A stretch of 64,000 nt of DNA, taken from positions 246,186 to 310,185 of the forward strand of contig JAPDKB010000007.1 in assembly GCA_029258795.1 (NCBI GenBank). The letters are read 5' to 3'. Under the pieces are notes generated by a model. It was not told the origin of the DNA, did not search any database, and worked only from the letters and a program-made list of their open reading frames with translations. Source of the stretch: an archaeon (GTDB taxonomy: Archaea; EX4484-52; WAPT01). The position numbers and the translations under genes are program-made. Positions 1-8,643 of the stretch are shown in pieces (the stretch's first letter is position 1; the number at the start of each line of letters is the position of its first letter).

Positions 1-146
1 TAATAGCTATTGTATTTTTTACCCAAATTGAATGGTGGGTCGGCGAAAGTCATATCTACCGAATTATCTGGAATTTGTCGCATTACCTCTATTGCATCCC
101 CTTCTATTACCTTATTAATGAACTCATCTATATTTTCAGATCCCAT
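1..146 (-). CDS. DNA methyltransferase, partial (C-terminal part beyond the left edge)
   Basis: The reading frame starts at an ATG at 146 and runs off position 1, giving 48 residues. It contains GDAIEVMRQIPDNSVD followed by FADPPFN, which is the N-terminal block of N6-adenine/N4-cytosine DNA methyltransferases; DPPF is catalytic motif IV. The start overlaps the 3' end of the upstream DUF262 gene by 19 nt, so the two are translationally coupled. Its neighbours (a nuclease and a DpnII-like enzyme) indicate that it is the protective modification enzyme of this restriction locus. The motif order (motif IV near the N-terminus) suggests a beta-class enzyme, but target and class cannot be settled from 48 residues. 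Confidence 0.8.
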   Translation of the reverse strand, partial: MGSENIDEFINKVIEGDAIEVMRQIPDNSVDMTFADPPFNLGKKYNSY

Positions 147-1783
147 ATTTTTATCGCCCTTCCCGCGAATTCTTTTTGTCGTTCTTCTATTTCAGAAGGT
201 GTCCAATCGTCATACTTTGCTAGATCCCGAGTAATTACTAGTTCAGAGTTTATGTAAATTGATTTTTTATTCTTAAAAGGGCCATTACCTATATCGCTAT
301 TCATCGTTTTATCTAATAGAGTAAGATTCCCGATTTTACGATAATATGTTTTATGTAAATTTTCATCAAAACTTGGCCAATCTCTTTGTAAATCAGTCGG
401 ATTTACTGGCAATATATGTTCCAAATTAGCTTTTTCTGGATTTTTAATAGGTTCGAGTTCTGCGGTAGTTCTATATGTTTGTTCCAGTTTTCTTAAATAG
501 TACCGCGCGATGTAGGCTTTGGAAACCGTAGCTATTTCGAAAGCTGTTTTAAATTCCTCATCTGTAGGTATTAAGTGTTTTATGGAATTTAGTAATTTTT
601 TTGCACTGTTTATCTCTCCTTCATTAATGAGTTTTGCCTGTTTTGAAAATTCTTTCTCAAGCGTACCTGATCCAATCTTACCAGTTATAAGATTTCTAAC
701 TGACCAAGACACTATAAGTTTTAATGCTTTTTTCACTTCTTCAGGTTTATCTTTCCATATCTCAAGCAAGGCAATTAAAAGTGGTCTATTTTGGACCAGT
801 CTCAATTCCAATAACTCTGATATGTATTCGGAACATTCAGGCGGAAAATTATTCCAAAGAGGATGATTTGGATTTAAGATTGCAAGGTAGACTTCAGAAT
901 TCTTCTCTAAATTACTGAGAAATGTGATAGATTGATTCTTATTTTTTATTTTTTCTTTTATATTTTTATAAAGTTCTTTTTCACGAGTTAATCCGTATTT
1001 TGAAGACCAATAATATCGTATATAGTTCAAAATCTCTTCCTCATTTATTCCTGATTCTATAGCTCCTGTAAATCTTGTCCATTTGTCTTTAGCTTCCTCA
1101 ATTCTATCTCCTGCTTTGTTAAATAAATAATTTTTTATAAGATCGGTTTGTGATAAAATCAATCCTCGGTCATTTAATGTTTCAAAAACAGTAAAAGCGT
1201 TTACATCATCAGACACAGTAACGGTTATTATCAATAATTTATCCTTCAAAAAATCAACTAAGTCTAATAAACCATTGAGATTTTCACTTTTGTACTTATT
1301 CTCAATATGCACTTTCAAAAAATTGTAAGCATCCATAAGTCTATTATGTGAGGCTCTTAAGGGTTCTATGGACTCATTACCTATTAATGCTCTTACATAA
1401 AATTCGTTATCTACATCATTAAGGGTTAATTTTTGCTTTATTTCTTTATCGCGGTAACTTCGCTTGAATATAAATTCTCTTTCAATTTCAGTTGCTCTAT
1501 CTTCTTCACCTATTTCTTTAAGAAAATCTCTTACTGCAATAAAAAACAAACTTACTGTGGCTAATCTTTGCTGCCCGTCTACGATTTCCAAATAATCGCC
1601 TCTGTCTGTAACTACTATTGTGCCTATGAAATATTCATCTGGATATGAATTCGTAATGTCATCAAAAAGTTCCTTAACATTCTCCACTTCCCAAGCAAAC
1701 GATCTTTGGTAAAGAGGGACTTTTAAAAAGTTGTCCGACAAAAAATGCCCTATTCCATCATGCTTAAAGTCTATTTTAGACAT
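128..1783 (-). CDS. DUF262/DUF1524 (GmrSD-like) HNH nuclease
   Basis: This 551-aa protein has an N-terminal DUF262 (ParB-like fold) domain. It includes VPLYQRSFAW at about residues 22-31 and the signature DGQQRL at about 69-74, implicated in NTP-dependent function in GmrS-type proteins. The C-terminus has a DUF1524 His-Me finger region with NLEHILP near residue 452 and GNLTLL after it, the presumed DNA-cleaving module. The architecture is that of GmrSD-type modification-dependent restriction proteins and related phage-defence nucleases. The start overlaps the end of the DpnII-like gene by 8 nt and its own end overlaps the methyltransferase start, so all three form one operon. Base composition looks more AT-rich than the housekeeping genes, which suggests transfer. 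The family call is firm; the target is not known. Confidence 0.85.
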   Translation of the reverse strand: MSKIDFKHDGIGHFLSDNFLKVPLYQRSFAWEVENVKELFDDITNSYPDEYFIGTIVVTDRGDYLEIVDGQQRLATVSLFFIAVRDFLKEIGEEDRATEIEREFIFKRSYRDKEIKQKLTLNDVDNEFYVRALIGNESIEPLRASHNRLMDAYNFLKVHIENKYKSENLNGLLDLVDFLKDKLLIITVTVSDDVNAFTVFETLNDRGLILSQTDLIKNYLFNKAGDRIEEAKDKWTRFTGAIESGINEEEILNYIRYYWSSKYGLTREKELYKNIKEKIKNKNQSITFLSNLEKNSEVYLAILNPNHPLWNNFPPECSEYISELLELRLVQNRPLLIALLEIWKDKPEEVKKALKLIVSWSVRNLITGKIGSGTLEKEFSKQAKLINEGEINSAKKLLNSIKHLIPTDEEFKTAFEIATVSKAYIARYYLRKLEQTYRTTAELEPIKNPEKANLEHILPVNPTDLQRDWPSFDENLHKTYYRKIGNLTLLDKTMNSDIGNGPFKNKKSIYINSELVITRDLAKYDDWTPSEIEERQKEFAGRAIKIWDLKI

Positions 1784-2747
1784 CTTCTTCTACCTCCATG
1801 ATATTTCTCAACAAAGCTTTAAATTTACTGAGTTCGTCTGCTCTAAAAGTAAAAACAAAATCGTATGCCTCGACCATTCTTCTCAAGTCTCCTCTCCTTA
1901 CGTACCATCCAATTCCGTCTACAAAGCCTACAAATATCGAATTTGGATAATGTTTTTTGATTGCTTCAGCCACTCTCTGTTCAGTTTTAGCTTTGTCACC
2001 CATTCCCGAGCTCGTAGTAACGACATAAGAGCACTCAATGATTACTTTTGGTGAACGTTTACTCGGGATTATGAAATCAAGCGTTCGTGGAACATTATCC
2101 AGTTCTCCTTTTTCAAACGGATAGCGTAACTCGTTCAGGATTTTCTCAATAACAACTTCAGGGTTATTTCCTTTACTTGCTGAATAAGAACCCTTAGTTT
2201 TATATCGTATTATTGTGTCTATCAAAGATTCTATAGAGAAACTAAGCTTATTTATATCCAGTTTCTTAAATTCAAAAAGTGGGATAACCCTTCTCAAAAT
2301 TGGAACTGTTGAACCTTTGAAAAATAAATTGACTATGCCTTCTGCGAATTTTCTGTTGCTTCTCACATATGACTTGATTTTTTCCAATGTCCATTCTTTT
2401 TCAAAATCTTCGTTTGGCCAATATTCTTTATTAACAATCTTGTTTAATTCCTCATCATCTATAACTCGAATGAACGTTATTAAACGTAACAAACTCTCTT
2501 TTGAAAATCCTGTAAGAGTTAATAACGCATCTAGTCCATTCTCCAGATTCATGATATGCTCTACGAAAATTTCTTCTTTCAAACCTTCTTGTTCAACCCT
2601 CTTTTTGAGAATAAAGAGATTCTGTGCTAATGAGGAAATATATGCTTCATATTCCTCTTCAAATTCTACATTTTGGAAATAAAATGTATTTTTTTCTATC
2701 ACTGTATTAAATTTTGTCTCATCATCCGGGAATTGTAAGTTAGTCAT
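1776..2747 (-). CDS. Type II restriction endonuclease, DpnII/MboI-like
   Basis: The C-terminal third reads TLDFIIPSKRSPKVIIECSY, then GDKAKTEQRVAEAI and VGFVDGIGWYVRRGDLRRM. This matches the PD-(D/E)xK core and the DG-GW-R block of DpnII-type enzymes. The N-terminal 200 residues are helical and show no motif I recognise. I chose the ATG at 2747 because GAGGTG lies 5 nt before it; a GTG at 2753 is the alternative. The gene overlaps the DUF262 gene by 8 nt and lies in the same operon as the partial methyltransferase, which fits a type II restriction-modification pair. The recognition sequence cannot be read from the protein; GATC would be the family default. Confidence 0.7.
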   Translation of the reverse strand: MTNLQFPDDETKFNTVIEKNTFYFQNVEFEEEYEAYISSLAQNLFILKKRVEQEGLKEEIFVEHIMNLENGLDALLTLTGFSKESLLRLITFIRVIDDEELNKIVNKEYWPNEDFEKEWTLEKIKSYVRSNRKFAEGIVNLFFKGSTVPILRRVIPLFEFKKLDINKLSFSIESLIDTIIRYKTKGSYSASKGNNPEVVIEKILNELRYPFEKGELDNVPRTLDFIIPSKRSPKVIIECSYVVTTSSGMGDKAKTEQRVAEAIKKHYPNSIFVGFVDGIGWYVRRGDLRRMVEAYDFVFTFRADELSKFKALLRNIMEVEEDV

Positions 2748-2799
2748 TCTCACACCTCTTTTCTAAATATCAATACGAATTCCTCATGCATTGTATTTC

Positions 2800-3054
2800 T
2801 TATTTCTTTAAAAGATTTAATCCGTGTATTTTGCCAAATTCTTTAATTTTGTTTTCAAGTCTTATACCTCCTGTCTGTATATCGTTTGATTCGATTATTA
2901 TCACCGCATGTTTTGATAGGATTTTTGATTCATAATAAGCAAATTCTAATTCAAAAACTTCTGTTACACTAGGTAATAATTCAAACCAATTAGGAAATAA
3001 CATTTCATGAATTGTTGGCAAATCTAAAGTAGATATGCGCGTTTCATTACTCAT
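2800..3054 (-). CDS. Small protein of unknown function, first gene of the restriction operon
   Basis: This 84-aa frame starts at an ATG at 3054 preceded by AGGTGA about 6 nt upstream and sits 52 nt before the DpnII-like gene on the same strand. The sequence has a hydrophobic strand HAVIIIES followed by a basic helix, and no motif I recognise. Its position at the head of the operon would suit a controller or accessory protein, but it has no visible helix-turn-helix. I cannot assign a function. Confidence 0.55.
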   Translation of the reverse strand: MSNETRISTLDLPTIHEMLFPNWFELLPSVTEVFELEFAYYESKILSKHAVIIIESNDIQTGGIRLENKIKEFGKIHGLNLLKK

Positions 3055-3195
3055 CACTTTTCACCTTTTGGTTTGATCCTTCCATTAAAATAATCTATAG
3101 CAACTTATTTAATTTATCTAATTTTCATTTGACAATTGGCAATATATGCCCCACCAAAACCCTTTTAACTTTCCCGCACTTAATTTTTCAACATC

Positions 3196-3579
3196 ATGAT
3201 GAGCAGGGACGAGCTGGAGAGGTTTTTGCTTCTTGTGGAAAAGCTGAGGTGTGATGAGAGGTTGATTATTGTTGAGGGAAAGGAAGACAGGGTGAGTTTG
3301 GAGAGAATGGGGATAGATAGCGCGAGAATAATAGAAGTAAGCAAAAAACCGAGGCATGAGCTGATGGATGTTTTTGAGGAAAAAAACGCAAGAAGTGTGA
3401 TAAGCTTTCTGGATGATGACAAGGCGGGAAAAGCGCTGCTCAAAAGGATGAAAACTTGGTTCCCTCACGTAAGCTTTGATGAAAGCTACTCCTCCAAAAT
3501 TTACGGCATGCTGCATGTCAGCTTTGCGGCAGATATCTCAAAAGCGGTTGAAAGGCACATAACAAACTATTTTTTCTGA
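3196..3579 (+). CDS. Toprim domain protein (small primase-like)
   Basis: This 127-aa protein is a stand-alone Toprim domain. IIVEGKEDRVSLERMG at about residues 24-39 carries the catalytic Glu, and SFLDDDKAG at about 70-78 is the DxD metal-binding motif. Small archaeal Toprim proteins of this kind are uncharacterised primase/topoisomerase-fold enzymes. Its last 13 nt overlap the end of the convergent nucleotidyltransferase gene. Two adjacent ATGs (3196 and 3199) are possible starts. Domain call is firm; substrate is unknown. Confidence 0.85.
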   Translation: MMSRDELERFLLLVEKLRCDERLIIVEGKEDRVSLERMGIDSARIIEVSKKPRHELMDVFEEKNARSVISFLDDDKAGKALLKRMKTWFPHVSFDESYSSKIYGMLHVSFAADISKAVERHITNYFF

Positions 3580-5228
3580 GATTCATCTTGTGGTGGAGAG
3601 GTTTCCTGTGTTTCCAAATTTTCCCTTGATTGAGTCAGGGTGGGTTTGGAAGGCATATCGCTCTTTCCCTTAACCTTCTTTTTTTCCAGCAATTTCTCCA
3701 ATGCTTCCACAAACTCCTTCGTTTTCTCCCTTATCTCGTAAATCTTCTCCTCCGGGATATCCTCTTCCTTGCCCTCCTTGACCATCTCCAGATACTTCAT
3801 CATGATGTTGAACAGATACTCGTGCTGCTCCCTGACCTCTGGAAAGGTGCTGTGCATTACCGCGGGCAAGTCCTTCAGTTCTTCAGGCGGCTCTATGCCA
3901 ACACGCCTCAGGGCAACAACATCCGCCTTCAAAAACATCTTGTAGGTTTCTATCAGCACATTACCCTTGTGGCGCATCCCCATACTGTCTATCAGGCTCT
4001 TAATGGCATCAACAACCTTTCTTGCTCTCTCTATATATTCATCCACCATCTTCCCTATGTCCTTACTCTCCTCAGGAGGCATGTACTCAACATCTTTTGC
4101 AAACTTGTGCACAGCCCTTATATCATCAACCACGCTCCTGTCAAGCATTCCTCTTGCCACAAGAGTTGCCTCCAAAGCGTCAGCCACCTCCTCCTTGTTC
4201 ACGGGAAGGCGGCCTATCATCATCAACGCTGCATTTCCAGCTGACGCTACCGCTTGCTCAAGGTAGTGAGCTGCCGATTTAACGCGGGAGACAGCATAAT
4301 CCACAAACTTCGGAGCAGCTGAAATCTTCTTGTCCACAGCTTCTTTGGTGGTTGGCACCATGCCACGCTGTACCATGCGCTTTGCGGGCATGAAGACGCC
4401 AACATCATAGACAGGGATGCCGTATCTCAAAATGGAGATAAGCACCGGCTCCGCCATTCTCAAATTGTCCCAGAACTCCGTGAGGAACATGAATGCCTGA
4501 ATGGTTATGCGCTCATCAACATCCCTTGCTATTCTCACCAGCTCATCCCATATCTGGTCCTTAATCTGATCCGGAACTTCCTCCTCTATGCCCGTATCAT
4601 CCATCACCACGAAAATGTCAAGATCACTCTTCTCATGATGCGTACCTTTAGCCGTTGAGCCGTAAACCACAACCGCTTTAACCCTCTTCTTGTACTTCTG
4701 GATTAACTTGGCTGCGTACCTCCTTGCTACCTCCATCCTCTTCTCAAAATCCTTCTTTCTCTTCTCCTCCTGCAGTTTTTTGGCCATCTCCTCGATCTTT
4801 TTCTCCTCCTGCTTAGCAATCTTGATTATCTCCTCCGCTCTTTCTTCAGAAATGCCAGCATTCACAAGTTCCTTGAGTTTTGCTGAAGCAAGAGCGTTTA
4901 TAGTTGTTATGCCTGCTGCCTTCAACTTTGCCTTCTCCTCCTTGCTCAAGAAATCGAACTTCTCAATAGACCTGCCGTTTGCAGCCAGTTCCTTCAGCTT
5001 TTTCTCCTCCCTACTTACCATGTATTTCTCAATTATCGCTCTCTTCTTCTCATCAACCACCGAGGCACGGATAGCATCCTTACCATTAGAGTTTTTATTT
5101 TTCGAGTTTTCTTGTTTGCCTTTATTATTCTTCACATTATCACCCCTATCGGATTGAGAAGTATTCTCACCAACAACAGCTTCTCTTATCTCCTCCATGC
5201 CACCGCTGTTGCCCACAAAAATCACCAA
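3567..5228 (-). CDS. Nucleotidyltransferase with helix-hairpin-helix region
   Basis: This 553-aa protein has a charged, Asn/Lys-rich N-terminus and a helix-hairpin-helix-like stretch (AAGITTINALASAKLKELV, then GISEERAEEII). A coiled coil follows, then a minimal nucleotidyltransferase core at about residues 190-215: VVVYGSTAKG and SDLDIFVVMDD, the GSxxxG and DxD metal-binding motifs of the pol-beta superfamily. The C-terminal 300 residues are helical and end in a Ser/Thr/Gln-rich tail. The start is a GTG lying about 25 nt after a TATA box (5249-5258), consistent with leaderless translation; an ATG at 5198 is the alternative. The substrate is not predictable. The family occurs in archaea as an uncharacterised long nucleotidyltransferase. 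Confidence 0.75.
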   Translation of the reverse strand: MVIFVGNSGGMEEIREAVVGENTSQSDRGDNVKNNKGKQENSKNKNSNGKDAIRASVVDEKKRAIIEKYMVSREEKKLKELAANGRSIEKFDFLSKEEKAKLKAAGITTINALASAKLKELVNAGISEERAEEIIKIAKQEEKKIEEMAKKLQEEKRKKDFEKRMEVARRYAAKLIQKYKKRVKAVVVYGSTAKGTHHEKSDLDIFVVMDDTGIEEEVPDQIKDQIWDELVRIARDVDERITIQAFMFLTEFWDNLRMAEPVLISILRYGIPVYDVGVFMPAKRMVQRGMVPTTKEAVDKKISAAPKFVDYAVSRVKSAAHYLEQAVASAGNAALMMIGRLPVNKEEVADALEATLVARGMLDRSVVDDIRAVHKFAKDVEYMPPEESKDIGKMVDEYIERARKVVDAIKSLIDSMGMRHKGNVLIETYKMFLKADVVALRRVGIEPPEELKDLPAVMHSTFPEVREQHEYLFNIMMKYLEMVKEGKEEDIPEEKIYEIREKTKEFVEALEKLLEKKKVKGKSDMPSKPTLTQSRENLETQETSPPQDESQKK

Positions 5229-5248
5229 AGAAATGTTGTGTTCTCACA

Positions 5249-5258
5249 TTTATATAAA
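5249..5258 (-). promoter_or_regulatory. TATA box for the nucleotidyltransferase gene
   Basis: TTTATATAAA lies about 25 nt upstream of the GTG start at 5228 on the minus strand, the distance expected for a leaderless archaeal transcript. The box is nearly symmetric, so direction is inferred from the gene. Confidence 0.6.
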
Positions 5259-5292
5259 TGAGCCAACCACAATTTTGAAATTCAGAGCCAAA

Positions 5293-7851
5293 TCACCACC
5301 TGAACTTGTTCCTGATCCACTGGGCAAGGCGGTTCATTTCCTTGGCTCTCTCTCCCAAGAACGTGTAGCTGTGCTCCGGAAGTGTCAGCAAGCCCTCTAT
5401 CGGGTCCATTGCATGCATTTTCACCGCCTGATACTGTGCGGCTTCAAACTCCGGCCCGAGTCCGTAGAAGTCTGGAGGTAGCTTGTCGGGAGGTACTTCT
5501 TCCTCAAGATGCTTTACCATCAGCCTCAAAGCTACAGCGCTGTCTTCTGGTGGTCCTGCAGCACCCCACTCCCAAATCATATACGCGTCCTTCATACCTT
5601 TCTTTCTTAACAACCATAACCATTTATAAAGTATGTACATGTCCAAGCTGAAGAGCTGAATCTGTCCGTGCAAGCCACCATAAGGGCGTGGCGCATTTAT
5701 ATGCACCATCCTCACATATTTGGCATCCCCCTCCCTTATGTTCTCCTCCACATCCTTGATGGGGTCAATGAGGTTGGTGGTGAGGTGCTCAAAATCAATG
5801 GTGTATGATATGTGCTCGCCTTTCTCTATGCTTTTAACCAGAGCTATGTGGTGGTGTGCATGCATTACTCTAAGCTGACCTTCAAGTCCCGGAGCCGGTT
5901 GCTCAGTCTCCACAAAAATGTGGATTTTGTTTTTCTTGCAGTACTCGTAGATGGAAAGATCCATTTCGTCATTTTCCAGATCCCTCAGAATTCTGCTGTC
6001 CATTACACTACCCTTATCCTGCTCTTTTTCTATTCTCCACTCTCTGACCTGCTCCGGCAATCCACCCATATTCCATGGAGGTGTTTTCACAAGCAAGTGT
6101 CCCTGAATGTACTTGCATGCAACTGCGGTGATTATAAGCTCGATTATCTTCTGCACGGGTATTTTGGCCCTGTTGCCTTTATCATCTTCATAAACGGATT
6201 CTCCCTTGTTCGCACGGTCTATGGCCACGTCAGGTTTTATTCTACAACCTGCTTCCCTCTCCACTATCTCCTTCCAGAGGAAATCTCCTGTTTCGGACAT
6301 GTACTTGGCAACCACCTCATAGCTTACCCTTTCCTGTGCCTCACTTCCCTGCTGTTTCCACAGTTCAAAAAGCTGGTCGAAATCCATGTTTAGCACAGTT
6401 CTAATCACATCACTGCAAAGCATGAAATGCTTGTAAGCTCTGGAAAGTCCTACCGCACCATTCCCTTTTCTCAACGCTTCTTCGGGAGCTACACCATTGT
6501 TCAGCACCCTCGTAAATATTCTGTAAACGATGCTATACCTCAAAAGTTCCTCAATTTCTTCCCTCAATTTGTTCTCATCGGGAATCCTGCTTTCATCACA
6601 CATCTCGACCTTGTGTTTGATAACATAGTAGTTTTTCAGTTCCTCATTAAGTGCTTGAAAATATCCTGCTTTGCTGGGGTCTCGCTGTCTTTGTTGTGCC
6701 TTTTCTTTGATCCCCTCAGCTTCTATTTGTAGCTCGTTTATTTTTCTTTCATTACTCTCCTTTCTTTCTTCTAGTTTCCTAATTTCGTTAATGATGTTTT
6801 CTTTTTCTTCTTCTTTGCTTACAACTTCAAGTTGATACCCAAGATCCCTGATCATTTTCTCAATTTGCGTTATTTCTGATTTTAACGCAATAATTTGGGC
6901 GTTGATTTCAGAAAGTCTTTTCCTTTCATCAGGAGTAAGATCTAGCAGTTTCTCAGCTTCCTTCGTTTTATTCTCAAGTTCCCTTATCTTCTTATCAAGT
7001 TCTTCCAGAATTTTTGGTCTTGCTAACTTCCAGTACTTTAATTTCATTCTGTTCAGCTCTCTCGCTGCAAACACAACTCTTTCTTTAAAATCCCTACCCG
7101 GATATTTGGGCCCTTCATCAGTCTCTATTTGCTCAGTTGTGCTCAAAAAGTATGAAACCTCGGCGTTTGGCACGCTACCAAGCACTCGGTATAGGACGTT
7201 CACGAATCTTGCCTTGAACCATTCCTTAAACCAGGGTATATGTTTCTTCTTGCCATCTGATGGATCTTTAAATTTCCCTTCAGAGACCTTCTCAATCCAC
7301 ATAGCCAAATTTTCACCCGTAAATGAGTACTGTGGAACAGGATACTCATGGGCTGCAAGATAATAGACAAGGCCGGGTCTCGGTTTGTGGGAAGTGTGAA
7401 ACAGAATAAATTTGGCACCCGTTTTTTTTGCTATTATCGCTGTTCTCTGCACATTGCGGTGGTGTCTTTCCCATTCATAAGCATTTGCCACACCCAAATC
7501 TATGGCAATTTCTCCAGTTACAGGAGCGTGTATTCCGAATCCAAAGTATGGGCCCTGAGCTTCAATCACCCTTTTTACCTCGTCCTCCACGCCATGCTCA
7601 TAAGCCTCCGCTATACTCTCAAAATCAACTTCCACAAAATCAAAACCCTGTCTTGCTCCAAAAGCAATTTTTCTGGCTATCCCGGAGAGAGCCATTCTCT
7701 CTGCTCCCTGCCTGAACTGGGCAAATCCAGGGGTAACTCCTATTATATAGCCGATGGGTCTGTTGTGTTCGTCCCACCTTCCCTGCGGCTTCTTTTCCGT
7801 TGGATTGGCATTGCTCTTTTCCTTTGGCTTTTTAAGTTTGTCCAGCACCAT
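5293..7851 (-). CDS. Large xylose isomerase-like TIM-barrel protein with coiled-coil insert
   Basis: This 852-aa protein looks like an AP endonuclease family 2/xylose isomerase-type barrel interrupted by a long insert. The N-terminal half has FDFVEVDFESIAEAYEHG, FGIHAPVTGEIAIDLG and GAKFILFHTSHKPRPG. The C-terminal half has IHIFVETEQPAPG, MHAHHHIALV, YTIDFEHL, VRMVHINAPRPYGG and YMIWEWG. These supply the His, Glu and Asp residues expected for a metal site at strand ends. About residues 290-420 form a highly charged coiled coil (ELDKKIRELENKTKEAEKLL and similar). The start is the ATG at 7851, with a divergent gene 60 nt away. Whether it is a nuclease or a sugar enzyme cannot be told; the size and insert are unusual for the fold. 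Confidence 0.65.
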   Translation of the reverse strand: MVLDKLKKPKEKSNANPTEKKPQGRWDEHNRPIGYIIGVTPGFAQFRQGAERMALSGIARKIAFGARQGFDFVEVDFESIAEAYEHGVEDEVKRVIEAQGPYFGFGIHAPVTGEIAIDLGVANAYEWERHHRNVQRTAIIAKKTGAKFILFHTSHKPRPGLVYYLAAHEYPVPQYSFTGENLAMWIEKVSEGKFKDPSDGKKKHIPWFKEWFKARFVNVLYRVLGSVPNAEVSYFLSTTEQIETDEGPKYPGRDFKERVVFAARELNRMKLKYWKLARPKILEELDKKIRELENKTKEAEKLLDLTPDERKRLSEINAQIIALKSEITQIEKMIRDLGYQLEVVSKEEEKENIINEIRKLEERKESNERKINELQIEAEGIKEKAQQRQRDPSKAGYFQALNEELKNYYVIKHKVEMCDESRIPDENKLREEIEELLRYSIVYRIFTRVLNNGVAPEEALRKGNGAVGLSRAYKHFMLCSDVIRTVLNMDFDQLFELWKQQGSEAQERVSYEVVAKYMSETGDFLWKEIVEREAGCRIKPDVAIDRANKGESVYEDDKGNRAKIPVQKIIELIITAVACKYIQGHLLVKTPPWNMGGLPEQVREWRIEKEQDKGSVMDSRILRDLENDEMDLSIYEYCKKNKIHIFVETEQPAPGLEGQLRVMHAHHHIALVKSIEKGEHISYTIDFEHLTTNLIDPIKDVEENIREGDAKYVRMVHINAPRPYGGLHGQIQLFSLDMYILYKWLWLLRKKGMKDAYMIWEWGAAGPPEDSAVALRLMVKHLEEEVPPDKLPPDFYGLGPEFEAAQYQAVKMHAMDPIEGLLTLPEHSYTFLGERAKEMNRLAQWIRNKFRW

Positions 7852-7866
7852 GATAACTCACATTCA

Positions 7867-7874
7867 TTTATATA
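7867..7874 (+). promoter_or_regulatory. TATA box in the 7852-7904 divergent spacer
   Basis: TTTATATA lies about 40 nt before the GTG at 7911 and would give a short leader of about 15 nt for the rightward gene. A second weaker AT-rich element near 7885-7892 could serve the leftward TIM-barrel gene. Confidence 0.5.
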
Positions 7875-7910
7875 GATGAATGCTCAAAATAAAACTTTGG
7901 GTGTTTGACA

Positions 7911-8594
7911 GTGGGTCTGGCAGATAAGCTGGGAGGAATCACCTCAAAATTCAAGAGGAAATCTCTCGACCAGAAGATAGATGAAGCTCTGAAAAGTCAA
8001 TCTTCCACTAACAGAATGAGCGATTTTTCAAGCACTTTCTCACAGCTAAACAAAAACGCTGCTGAAAGGTTCAGAAGTGAGGTGAGTGGAGCTGGCAAGG
8101 CCATGTTCACGAGAGCTGAGGAGAGATTTGATTCAAACTACCCCGCGATAGAAAAAGCTCCTTTTGGAGATATGACTCAGGAAAGCCCTTTGACCAGGGA
8201 CTTCGATAAGTTCCCATCAGGAGATAACTTTCAAAGCGGTTTTGAAAGAATGGAAACAAAGAGAGAGCCCGCTGCGCCAATGGAAGAGAATCCCTTCATG
8301 CATGCAGCAACGTCCATGCCCTCCCTACCTGAGGAAAATAATGCTCAACCTCAACCCCCATTTCAGCAGGAAAGCGCACGTTCCTTCTCAACCACTGAGG
8401 TCTCTTCTCATCCCGGTGTTGAGACAAGAGCAAGGGAAAGTTTTGGTGAAACCTCCCTTCCTTTATCATCTCCGCATCCCACAAGCACCACCCAAGCCGA
8501 TATTTCCGCGGTTCTGAGGGAGTTGCAGGCCATCAGGGAGCAGAATGCCGTAATTCTTGAAAAGCTGAAAAGAATCGAGGAGCGGTTGAGGTGA
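7911..8594 (+). CDS. Unknown hydrophilic protein with C-terminal coiled coil
   Basis: This protein of about 227 aa has no recognisable catalytic motif. The first 60 residues are basic and helical; the middle (about 85-190) is low-complexity, rich in Pro, Ser, Gln and Glu and probably disordered; the last 30 residues (AVLRELQAIREQNAVILEKL and onward) are a heptad coiled coil. Start is a GTG at 7911 or a TTG at 7905. It is divergent from the TIM-barrel gene and alone on its strand here. The layout suits a scaffold or cell-envelope-associated cytoplasmic protein, but that is a guess. Confidence 0.6.
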   Translation: MGLADKLGGITSKFKRKSLDQKIDEALKSQSSTNRMSDFSSTFSQLNKNAAERFRSEVSGAGKAMFTRAEERFDSNYPAIEKAPFGDMTQESPLTRDFDKFPSGDNFQSGFERMETKREPAAPMEENPFMHAATSMPSLPEENNAQPQPPFQQESARSFSTTEVSSHPGVETRARESFGETSLPLSSPHPTSTTQADISAVLRELQAIREQNAVILEKLKRIEERLR

Positions 8595-8643
8595 AGAGCA
8601 GGAGCTGAATGGAAAACAGAATAATGAGAGTGCACTCAAACAC

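Noticed and set aside
3118-3516. Minus-strand frames opposite the Toprim gene
   Set aside because: The plus strand has clear Toprim motifs; the antisense peptides are low-quality Ser/Phe-rich shadows.
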